Position numbers and translations under genes: made by a program. A stretch of 64,000 nucleotides of DNA from a virus: positions 62,001-126,000 of the IMG/VR virus record IMGVR_UViG_3300025120_014916; one strand, 5' to 3'. The notes beneath the pieces were generated by a model. That model was not told the DNA's origin. It ran no database searches and saw nothing but the letters and a program-made list of their open reading frames with translations. Shown piece after piece: positions 56,124 through 63,243 of this stretch (the first letter of the stretch is position 1; each line of letters opens with the position of its first letter).

Positions 56124-56363
56124 ATGAAACAAAAATGCTTTGAAAAATGCTCTTCAGAAAAAAAGAATTGTAGTGTTAATGCATGCAGATACTGGATAGA
56201 AGCTAAGGAATATAACAACTGCTGTATAGTTGGCGCAAACTCTAGTGAAAAAATTACATTACAGAATATAGGTGAAATATTTAAAGTAACTAGAATGAGA
56301 ATATGTCAAATAGAAAAAATAGCTGTTAAGAAGCTTAAAGAAAAAGTTGTTTCGATACTGTAG
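56124..56363 (+). CDS. Cys-rich small protein with sigma-70 region 4-like HTH (79 aa)
   Basis: Residues about 43-72 (ITLQNIGEIFKVTRMRICQI then EKIAVKKLKEK) match the helix-turn-helix of sigma-70 region 4, including the TxxxRxxQIExxAxxKL pattern that contacts the -35 element and beta-flap. The N-terminus has six Cys (5, 9, 16, 21, 33, 34), probably a zinc knuckle or disulfide cluster, followed by CRYWI. It is the only plus-strand gene in the middle of the window, has AAGG before its ATG, and ends at a strong terminator. It could be a late-transcription co-activator that completes the gp55-like sigma, or an independent regulator. Confidence 0.85.
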   Translation: MKQKCFEKCSSEKKNCSVNACRYWIEAKEYNNCCIVGANSSEKITLQNIGEIFKVTRMRICQIEKIAVKKLKEKVVSIL

Positions 56364-56390
56364 TGTTTTTCACTAATAAAATAAAAAATG

Positions 56391-56420
56391 AAAAGGGGAT
56401 CAAATATGATCCCCTTTTTT
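56391..56420. terminator. Bidirectional intrinsic terminator
   Basis: A perfect 12-bp stem (AAAAGGGGATCA pairing with TGATCCCCTTTT) with a 4-base AATA loop, followed by TTTTTT on the plus strand and by a T-rich stretch on the minus strand. It lies between two convergent genes (the plus-strand HTH gene and the minus-strand Hc1-like gene), so it can stop both transcripts. Confidence 0.9.
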
Positions 56421-56446
56421 AGCATAGTAAGAATGATTTAGATTAT

Positions 56447-56635
56447 CTATTCATTCTTATCATACGTCAAAGAACTTTTTACAAGATCAGCTGCAGCTTT
56501 TTTAACTTCGCGTAATGCTTTTCTTGCTCTAACACCTGCTGATTTATTACCTTGCGCATTTTTAAGTACATCTGTTTGAAGTGTTTCAACAAGTACTTTT
56601 AATTCTTCGTATTGTGTAACAATTGTTTCGTTCAT
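56447..56635 (-). CDS. Histone H1/Hc1-like small DNA-binding protein (62 aa)
   Basis: Sequence GNKSAGVRARKALREVKK matches the core of bacterial Hc1-like proteins (pattern NKxAGxRxRKxxxEVKK) known from Chlamydiae, Bacteroidetes and some proteobacterial genomes. The chain is helical, rich in Ala and Lys, with a Leu-rich N-terminal helix. GGAG lies seven bases before the ATG. Probably binds phage or host DNA to compact or protect it; could instead be an inhibitor of nucleoid proteins. The terminator lies just beyond its stop. Confidence 0.75.
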   Translation of the reverse strand: MNETIVTQYEELKVLVETLQTDVLKNAQGNKSAGVRARKALREVKKAAADLVKSSLTYDKNE

Positions 56636-56646
56636 GATTATCTCCT

Positions 56647-56907
56647 CTAGTTTAAAAGAATTTTATTTTTGTTGCTGTCTTTATCTATATTATTACTATT
56701 TTCTTCTGCGTTAAAATTTGAACCAAACTTTTTTAAAAAACTAGCTATTTTTTTCATATTTTCATTATCCTCTAATGACATTGCAAGGTTAAGCATTATT
56801 TCTATTTTTTGCTCATCTGTTACGCCAAATTCTAAGATTGTTTTACAGATTTTTCTTGCCTCTTTTTTTCTATTTAATAACTCAATAGCTTTCTTTTTTT
56901 CTGACAT
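56647..56907 (-). CDS. Small helical protein, unknown (86 aa)
   Basis: Acidic-basic alternating helical protein (SEKKKAIELLNRKKEARKIC) with no Cys cluster, membrane part or recognised domain. It sits 2 bases after the zinc-ribbon-like gene and 11 bases before the Hc1-like gene, probably in the same transcript from the PrkA region. Function unknown. Confidence 0.6.
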   Translation of the reverse strand: MSEKKKAIELLNRKKEARKICKTILEFGVTDEQKIEIMLNLAMSLEDNENMKKIASFLKKFGSNFNAEENSNNIDKDSNKNKILLN

Positions 56908-56909
56908 TT

Positions 56910-57377
56910 TTACTCCACAATATCAACAATTACATTGTTTTTAATTTTAAAAATATTAGACGATGATACTTCTATAGTTTTTACATGTTGTTTTTCATCT
57001 ATTATCTCTCTTCTTAACACAACGACTTCACCCCATCTTTCTTCTTCAAATATGTCTACTATTTGTTCCCAATTAGATATATCAGTTTCTATTTTTATAA
57101 GTGCGTTTGTCAGCCTTTCTGGTAGCATGTATCCTAATTCTTCTATAGAGACTGTTAAACTGCTTTGATCTTTTCCGCCTCTTATCTCTGATCTACATAT
57201 GTCTTTAACGTGGTGCATCGTATCACAGTTGTTGCACTTTACTAGTTTTGGAATTACATTTCCATTCTTATCAAACTTAGAATATACTGGAAATTTGTGA
57301 CTAGGCATTTCTTTTTTTACAGCCCTATATATTGCTAAAACACAGTGACACTCTATTAAATGCTTAATTCCCTGCAT
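56910..57377 (-). CDS. Unknown phage protein with a Cys motif (155 aa)
   Basis: A CNNCDTMHHVKDICRSE stretch suggests a small zinc-binding site (Cys-x2-Cys with His and Cys following). The rest is mixed alpha/beta; the C-terminus contains EERWGEVVVLRREII, a beta-strand region. N-terminal 14 bases overlap the chaperonin-like gene. No family recognised. Confidence 0.65.
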   Translation of the reverse strand: MQGIKHLIECHCVLAIYRAVKKEMPSHKFPVYSKFDKNGNVIPKLVKCNNCDTMHHVKDICRSEIRGGKDQSSLTVSIEELGYMLPERLTNALIKIETDISNWEQIVDIFEEERWGEVVVLRREIIDEKQHVKTIEVSSSNIFKIKNNVIVDIVE

Positions 57378-58614
57378 GTATGACCAGCCTATCTATTTGT
57401 GAATATATATTTTTTATACTGTTTACCTTTTTATTGACAAAATTTATCAAATTTTTTGGTAGATAATAGGCTGAACTATTAAGACTTACAACACAGAATA
57501 CTTTATTTGAATGACCGGTCAACCTCATCATATAATCAACTTCTCTTATAAAGTCATTATTAGAATATAAAATTTCAGGTATAAATAGTTTAATTGACTT
57601 ATTAGTAAACCTCTTTATCCTTTTAGATAATAGTTTTTTACTTTCTTCGTGCACTGTTATTTTATTTAATTTATTACTAAGAAAAGATCGATGAATTACT
57701 AGATCCGCTTCCGAAGCAACAGGTTTTATTTTAAAACCTTTTTTATGAAATGTTATTTCTCGACCTACCGATAAATTGCTTCGAACAGCTTGTGATATTG
57801 TCTCTCCCGTCCTACTAGAAACAATATTATCTTTATGCAGGACTGCTATATCATTTAGTACATTTATTGTATTTTCATCAAATGTTATGATAATAGGCAT
57901 AACTTCAAACTTGCTATGTGAATTATTATGTTTTATTACATGACTTACTTCATCTGACATTCCAAAACAAAAAATTACATGAGGTACTTTTGTTTTATTT
58001 GCCTGGTCAAGTAAATGGTGTATTTCGCCTATTGATTCTACATACCCGTCAATTATGATAAACTTGTAATCACTCATTGTGTGGAAGTCTTTACCTCCTA
58101 AAAATGATGTGTCGTAATCTAGATCAAAATTAAGAACGTTCTTTTTTTCAACATATATATCTGTTAACTTACTACTATGAATACTAACAGTGTACTCGCG
58201 CGAAGCATTTTCAATAATCCATTTAAAAATGGATTTTAACTCTTTAAATTTAAAGCTATCAATAAAGTATTTTGATGAATCTTTGCAAAATAGATGTTTA
58301 TCATAAATTTCTTTATTTTCTTTTGAAAAATACTTCTTAATAAAAAAGTCTCCCAAGTATGGGTATATCTTTTCACATTCAATAAATTCTTTTTTTAATA
58401 ATAACTTTAACTGTTCTTTGCACTCATTACCAGAAAAAGTATTTAAGTAGTTTAATGCTTGATCTGAAACTAAATTCATATCAGAGTAAAGACATTGCTG
58501 ACTATTCCTTAGATCATCGAACATTATATTGCTTTCATCTAAGAAATTATCAACTTCCTTTCTATTAAAAACTTTTTTCTTTTTAGGAATCACGCCATAA
58601 GTTGTTTGCTGCAT
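57364..58614 (-). CDS. Divergent chaperonin-like protein: GroEL apical domain without ATPase parts (416 aa)
   Basis: Residues about 175-295 align by eye with the GroEL apical domain: FIIIDGYVESIGEIHHLLDQ corresponds to the FILLADKKI...VLE helix pair, then PHVIFCFGMSD to PLLIIAED, then INVLNDIAVLHKDNIVSSRT to the LQDIATLTGG..IS strand and a later VGREITFHKKG. Further down, KLLSKRIKRFTNKSIKLFIP followed by FIREVDYMMRL resembles the intermediate-domain helices. The N-terminal 170 residues lack the GDGTT/DGTTT-type ATP motif, and the C-terminal equatorial half is missing. It may bind substrate or a host chaperonin without ATPase activity. It overlaps PrkA by 32 bases and is the next gene of that operon. 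Confidence 0.6.
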   Translation of the reverse strand: MQQTTYGVIPKKKKVFNRKEVDNFLDESNIMFDDLRNSQQCLYSDMNLVSDQALNYLNTFSGNECKEQLKLLLKKEFIECEKIYPYLGDFFIKKYFSKENKEIYDKHLFCKDSSKYFIDSFKFKELKSIFKWIIENASREYTVSIHSSKLTDIYVEKKNVLNFDLDYDTSFLGGKDFHTMSDYKFIIIDGYVESIGEIHHLLDQANKTKVPHVIFCFGMSDEVSHVIKHNNSHSKFEVMPIIITFDENTINVLNDIAVLHKDNIVSSRTGETISQAVRSNLSVGREITFHKKGFKIKPVASEADLVIHRSFLSNKLNKITVHEESKKLLSKRIKRFTNKSIKLFIPEILYSNNDFIREVDYMMRLTGHSNKVFCVVSLNSSAYYLPKNLINFVNKKVNSIKNIYSQIDRLVIHAGN

Positions 58615-60511
58615 ATGTCAATATCTCTTCAGCTGAATTCTCATTGTAACCATATTCTTCCATTAGAGTTACAAGCATCTCGCTGTATCTTTTCTTTTGG
58701 TTGTCATCTCTTGATTTTGATTTTGTAACAATCCTGGAAATGTCCTTTACAGATGTAATAAGGTATTGTTCTACTGCATCTTTTAGAGGCCCATAAGATT
58801 TATAATCAACTGTTTCTTTTCTTCGTAACTTAGAAAACATATAAGCAGTTACATCAGATCTAAAACCATCTCTAGCTGATCCGACCACACCAATCATCTC
58901 TTCAATAGATTTCATGAATTTTTCATCAGGTTGTCTTTCTTCTCTGGTTATTTTGTCTTTAAATCTAGTCTTAGTTGTATAAGCCTCTGCGTTATCTAGA
59001 TAAGAATCAAAAAGTGACTGCGCTTGTTCTTCGTAAGCTGTTATAAAAGCTTTCGCGATTTCTGTTTCTAGTATTCTTAAGTATTCTTCGCGAATAATCT
59101 TACCTAATATCTCTGTGTATCTACTTTTTGCTTCTTCGTCAATTATTTGTTCTTTTACTTGTCTAGACAGCGAGTCAATAACATTTATAGGAGTTATCAT
59201 GTTTTTATCAGAATCTGAAAGAGCTGCGTCCAATGCTTTCATGATAAATCTAGTTGAAATTCCTTCCATTCCTTCATGCTTAGCTTCGTCTTTTAAGTCT
59301 TTAATATCTACTTTTTTAACACGACCTTTTTCTATAATTGCTTCACCATTATAGATTTTCATTTTAGTAAGTAGATCGCACTTATTTGATGGCTTAAGTC
59401 TACTCATAACTGAAAACATGGAAGCTATTTTTAAAGCATGAGGTGCAATATGCGCTTTATTAAAGTCTGATTTTCTAATAACTTTTTCATAAATTTTCTG
59501 TTCTTGATCTAATTCTAAAACATAAGGTACTTCAATCTTTAACACCCTATCCAGAATAGCCTCGTTGGTGTGTTCAGATTTAAATCTGTTCCACTCTGAT
59601 TCGTTGCAATGTGATAATATTACGCCATCAAAGTAGATCATATCGTTCTTACCTGGGGAAGGTACACGCTTTTCTTGTGTTGCAGTTAACATTGTATGCA
59701 AGAATTCAATTTCATTTTTAAATACTTCAACAAATTCAACGATACCGCGGTTACCAACGTTAAACGCACCGTTAAGAGATAGGACTCTGGGATCATCTTC
59801 TGGATAAAGATCTAGTTTACTAATGTCTTCAGTTCCAATCAATACAGAGACATCCTGGGAGTTTGCATCCATAGGAGGCACCACAGCTATACCTCTGCGC
59901 CCTCTTTGAGAAAAAGTAGTCTGGGTGACTGGAAAATTTTCATATTTTCCATCAAATTCTGTCATAAGCCGGTGGCGACAAACTGGGCACAGATCACCTT
60001 CTAAATGTACACCCAGAATATCTTCAAATTCTGACCTTAGTCCTCGAGGAAGTAAGTGAAGTGGCTCTTCTTTGATTGGACAACCTTCCAAGTGATAAAA
60101 AGGCTGGGAGGACTCTAAGGACCTTTTTACAGCTTCTACTAACGCAGATTTTCCGGCACCAACTGGACCCATGAGCAAAAGTACTTGCCGGCTTTCTTCA
60201 CCTTTATGTGCTGCTGACTTTAAAAACCTCATCAGTTTGTTAATAACTGATTCCATTCCAAAAAACTCTTTTTCAAAATAGTCGTAAGTTCTAATCTTGT
60301 CACCATTAAATATGTCTCTATATTGGTCTGAATCAACATCAACAGTATCCATTCCAAACTTTAAGATGGCTTCGTAAAGTCTTTTATGGGCAAGTTTAAC
60401 TGTTTCCGGTTCTTCTTGTATGACTCTTAAGTAATCTAGAAAAGTTCCTTTAAACTTTTTATATTTTGAAGCTGATCTTTGTTTTTTGATCATATCTAAA
60501 AAATTGCTCAT
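58583..60511 (-). CDS. prkA: PrkA-family AAA+ serine protein kinase/protease-like protein
   Basis: 642 residues, same length as bacterial PrkA (E. coli YeaG 644). Walker A is GPVGAGKS (residues 115-122). Residues 171-183 (EGDLCPVCRHRLM) hold Cys175 and Cys178 as in Gram-positive PrkA. NESEWNRF and GISTRFIMKALD are further family motifs. The C-terminus ends with a kinase-like domain. In bacteria PrkA works with YeaH and SpoVR in stress and stationary phase; a Bacillus homologue has been reported as an ATP-dependent protease. Here it is the third gene of a transcript containing the same partners, with a promoter-like box of its own 33 bases upstream. Confidence 0.93.
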   Translation of the reverse strand: MSNFLDMIKKQRSASKYKKFKGTFLDYLRVIQEEPETVKLAHKRLYEAILKFGMDTVDVDSDQYRDIFNGDKIRTYDYFEKEFFGMESVINKLMRFLKSAAHKGEESRQVLLLMGPVGAGKSALVEAVKRSLESSQPFYHLEGCPIKEEPLHLLPRGLRSEFEDILGVHLEGDLCPVCRHRLMTEFDGKYENFPVTQTTFSQRGRRGIAVVPPMDANSQDVSVLIGTEDISKLDLYPEDDPRVLSLNGAFNVGNRGIVEFVEVFKNEIEFLHTMLTATQEKRVPSPGKNDMIYFDGVILSHCNESEWNRFKSEHTNEAILDRVLKIEVPYVLELDQEQKIYEKVIRKSDFNKAHIAPHALKIASMFSVMSRLKPSNKCDLLTKMKIYNGEAIIEKGRVKKVDIKDLKDEAKHEGMEGISTRFIMKALDAALSDSDKNMITPINVIDSLSRQVKEQIIDEEAKSRYTEILGKIIREEYLRILETEIAKAFITAYEEQAQSLFDSYLDNAEAYTTKTRFKDKITREERQPDEKFMKSIEEMIGVVGSARDGFRSDVTAYMFSKLRRKETVDYKSYGPLKDAVEQYLITSVKDISRIVTKSKSRDDNQKKRYSEMLVTLMEEYGYNENSAEEILTYAANNLWRDS

Positions 60512-60534
60512 TGTTTCCTCTTTTAATCTATGCT

Positions 60535-60558
60535 GTTATACATTTAGTATATTATACT
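60535..60558 (-). promoter_or_regulatory. Promoter-like boxes upstream of prkA
   Basis: The gap 60512-60574 has AGTATAAT (60558-60551) and ATGTATAAC (60543-60535) on the minus strand, with AGAGG before the prkA ATG. The pair gives prkA a possible promoter separate from the SpoVR-YeaH genes. Confidence 0.45.
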
Positions 60559-60574
60559 GTTGTTAATGAATTGT

Positions 60575-61906
60575 TTAAATTTCCCATACATCATTTTCAA
60601 TAATTGTAAATAATTTTACATCGCCTTCTTGCCATAAATGCCTTATGCTTTCCACTACATTGTCTGCATAGTCCAGATCTAGGTCGCGGCCATCATGTTC
60701 ATGCTTTAAAACCAAAGTTCCGTCTGAGTCGATTCTATCTACATAGATGTGTGGTATTGTATTGACGCCTGTATTTTTGATCATTTCGCTTCTTACTATT
60801 TGCCATTCCTCTTGATCTGATACTTCTGCTATGAATATATCGCCATTCTTCTTTCTTTCGTAAGCAAACATGTTTAATTCTCTAAAATCTTCTTCTTCTA
60901 GGAATAATCTAATTGCTGATACATCATCATGTATTTCTCTAACTTCAAAACATTTTTCTAATCCAAACTCTTTTTCAAGTTTTTGGAATATATAGAAACC
61001 TACGTGATAGGGGTTAACTCCCCCAATATGTGGCCGGACAACTGCATTGTGCATTTTAAGAAAAGGAACATGCATTCCATCATCTAGTTGAAGTTCATGT
61101 AGAATTTTGTAATGCCAAAAAGATGCCCAGCCTTCATTTAATATTTTTGTTTTTATCTGGGGCATAAAATAATGACTTTCATCTTTAACTATTTCAATTA
61201 AGTCTAATTGCCATTTTTCATAGCCGCGACTATACTCTAATAAAAAAGATAATAAATCATGATCTTGTTTAAGCAATCTTTTATTTAAAACATTGTAGTC
61301 TAATAATATTCCTTTTTCTTTATAAATGTTAAATCTATCAATCTCTGCTGTTTTAATTTCTGATTTTGATCTTCTGGGAATTCCGTACCTTTCTGTTTGA
61401 AACCTGACAGTGTGTAAACTATCTAAAAACTTTTCTACTTTCTCTTGACCTATATTAGGATCTTCGGTGTACTCTTGAATTCTACGTTTAGCATTTCTCA
61501 TTTTAGAAACTATGGTTTCCGGATCTGTTTTACTAAAACATCTATTATTTTTAAAAAAGTCACTATGACCTACGCAATGAGCCATAATCAAGACTTGCAA
61601 ATAAAAATCATTTTGTAGCATTAAATAAGCTATTGAAGGATTTGAGTTAATGATTAATTCATAAGGAAGACCACTTTGACCCATATTATACATAAAGTGT
61701 GTTTTTTCAAATGATTTACCATAAGACCAGTGATTATAGTGACTAGGCATTCCATGATATGCCATATGTCCAATCATTTCATAATAGTCACAAATTTCAT
61801 AATTAATAGGATACCAGTCTAGATCATATTTTTTTGCAATTTCGCATATCTTATCATCAAATACTTTAAGGTCTTCTATTTTATACTTATCTTTATTGAA
61901 CTTCAT
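60575..61906 (-). CDS. spoVR: SpoVR family protein
   Basis: From the ATG at 61906 (GGTGG lies a few bases upstream; upstream TTG/GTG codons in frame are less likely), 443 residues; bacterial YcgB/SpoVR is about 500. The diagnostic LNEGWASFWHYKI is present, as are YEMIGHMAYHGMPSHYNHWS and FLKMHNAVVRPHIGGVNPYH. SpoVR homologues are needed for spore cortex formation in Bacillus and are co-expressed with prkA/yeaH elsewhere. It overlaps the DUF444 gene by 14 bases. Confidence 0.94.
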   Translation of the reverse strand: MKFNKDKYKIEDLKVFDDKICEIAKKYDLDWYPINYEICDYYEMIGHMAYHGMPSHYNHWSYGKSFEKTHFMYNMGQSGLPYELIINSNPSIAYLMLQNDFYLQVLIMAHCVGHSDFFKNNRCFSKTDPETIVSKMRNAKRRIQEYTEDPNIGQEKVEKFLDSLHTVRFQTERYGIPRRSKSEIKTAEIDRFNIYKEKGILLDYNVLNKRLLKQDHDLLSFLLEYSRGYEKWQLDLIEIVKDESHYFMPQIKTKILNEGWASFWHYKILHELQLDDGMHVPFLKMHNAVVRPHIGGVNPYHVGFYIFQKLEKEFGLEKCFEVREIHDDVSAIRLFLEEEDFRELNMFAYERKKNGDIFIAEVSDQEEWQIVRSEMIKNTGVNTIPHIYVDRIDSDGTLVLKHEHDGRDLDLDYADNVVESIRHLWQEGDVKLFTIIENDVWEI

Positions 61907-63065
61907 ATTTACCACCAAGAAGTCTAGAAAACTCAGGCCAGATATCTTTTTTACCTGAGACTTTTACCACCTTAAAACTATCTGATGACAGTGGCTCGAA
62001 TACTTTTGCCATTTCTTCTCCCCACATAGATTCTTTCTGGCCTTTTATTTGAATATAACCAGATAATTGACTAAGATTAATTAATCTTTCCATATAATCT
62101 ACTGCTTTAACATTGTCTTCTTTCCAGTTTTCACCATCTGAGCAGTGGAAAGTATATATATTCCAAGCGCTTGGGGAATATCTTTCATTTACAATATCAT
62201 GTGCCATTTTAAGACCGGAGCTTATGTAAGTACCACCCGATGAACCTTTTTTAAAAAAATCATCTTCGTTAACTTCTTGAGCTTCTGTTGAGTGAGAAAT
62301 AAATACTGTTTCAATATTTTGATATCTATACCTTATAAACTGATATAGTAAGAAAAAGAACGATCTGGCCAAATATTTTTTAGTTTTTGTCATTGAACCT
62401 GACGTGTCCATTATGAAAAATATTACTGCACTAGTAACCGGTTTTTTAGTAACCTCTATGTGCTTATATTTCAAATCATCATCATGAAAAGTAAATCTTT
62501 CATCACCTTCCGGATCGTGTGTACCGTTTCTTATTGCAGCTTTTTTTCTTCTTATCTTATTTTTAAGTGTTTCTTTTTTTGAAAGTCTAGGTCTTATCCC
62601 TTTTGTTCTATATCCTTTTCTTTTTACTTTTTCAGAAAATATTTCTGCAGATTTCTTTTTAACTAGATCAGGCAAGTCTAAATCATCAAATAGATACTGG
62701 GCTAGTTCATCTAAAGATACTTCAACATCATAGTAGTCTTCGCCCTTTTCGTTTCCCGGCTTATCAGGGTCTCCTTTACCTTTTTGTTTTTGTCCTTCTT
62801 TTATCTTCTGACCCTTTTTAATATCAGATCCAGGTGCAGCACCTACCCCCTTAGATCCGTTTCCTTGATCGTAAATGAATCTGTATTCTTTCATACCTCT
62901 TACAGGTATCTTAATCTTCTTTTTTCCACTCTTTCCTATAATGCTTTCTTCAGCTATAATATCATGAATGCCTTCTTTGATAGCTTTATCTATTTTTTCT
63001 TTATGTCTTCTTCTATCTGATGCTGATCGATCAGCATTAGTATTGTGTTTTTTAAATATTGACAT
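61893..63065 (-). CDS. yeaH: YeaH/DUF444 (UPF0229) protein with VWA domain
   Basis: 390 residues, slightly shorter than E. coli YeaH (427). An N-terminal charged region (RSASDRRRHKEKIDKAIKEG) and IPVRGMKEYRF are family marks. The VWA MIDAS site is IMDTSGSM at about residue 218, and VFISHSTEAQEV and SDGENWKEDN complete it. First gene of the PrkA-SpoVR-YeaH operon here. Its GC-poor codon use is like its neighbours, so transfer is not recent. AGAGAGG precedes the ATG. Confidence 0.94.
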   Translation of the reverse strand: MSIFKKHNTNADRSASDRRRHKEKIDKAIKEGIHDIIAEESIIGKSGKKKIKIPVRGMKEYRFIYDQGNGSKGVGAAPGSDIKKGQKIKEGQKQKGKGDPDKPGNEKGEDYYDVEVSLDELAQYLFDDLDLPDLVKKKSAEIFSEKVKRKGYRTKGIRPRLSKKETLKNKIRRKKAAIRNGTHDPEGDERFTFHDDDLKYKHIEVTKKPVTSAVIFFIMDTSGSMTKTKKYLARSFFFLLYQFIRYRYQNIETVFISHSTEAQEVNEDDFFKKGSSGGTYISSGLKMAHDIVNERYSPSAWNIYTFHCSDGENWKEDNVKAVDYMERLINLSQLSGYIQIKGQKESMWGEEMAKVFEPLSSDSFKVVKVSGKKDIWPEFSRLLGGKYEVQ

Positions 63066-63090
63066 TAATAAATTACCTCTCTATGCTATA

Positions 63091-63098
63091 ATTATACC
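63091..63098 (-). promoter_or_regulatory. Promoter-like box GGTATAAT, leftward
   Basis: Minus-strand box about 30 bases before the YeaH ATG in the 178-base divergent gap 63066-63243. AGAGAGG follows as ribosome binding site. The gap otherwise contains only AT-rich sequence. Confidence 0.45.
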
Positions 63099-63144
63099 TA
63101 TAATTATTATGAGGTATATAGAAATTTATGAATAATGAATTATT

Positions 63145-63153
63145 ATGTATAAT
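63145..63153 (+). promoter_or_regulatory. Promoter-like box ATGTATAAT, rightward
   Basis: Plus-strand box about 90 bases before the ATG of the right-edge gene in the same divergent gap. Same core as the minus-strand boxes. Confidence 0.4.
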
Positions 63154-63243
63154 AAAAGTACATATGTACATTTATAAAAATACTTTAAAGAATAATTATA
63201 TTTAAATGTTAGGATAATAAAATTAATCTAGGAATAAGTTGAG

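Noticed and set aside
63066-63243. Possible tRNA or small RNA in the largest gap
   Set aside because: I looked for a cloverleaf and for a GC-containing hairpin with a T run; the gap is almost only A and T and shows only promoter-like words.
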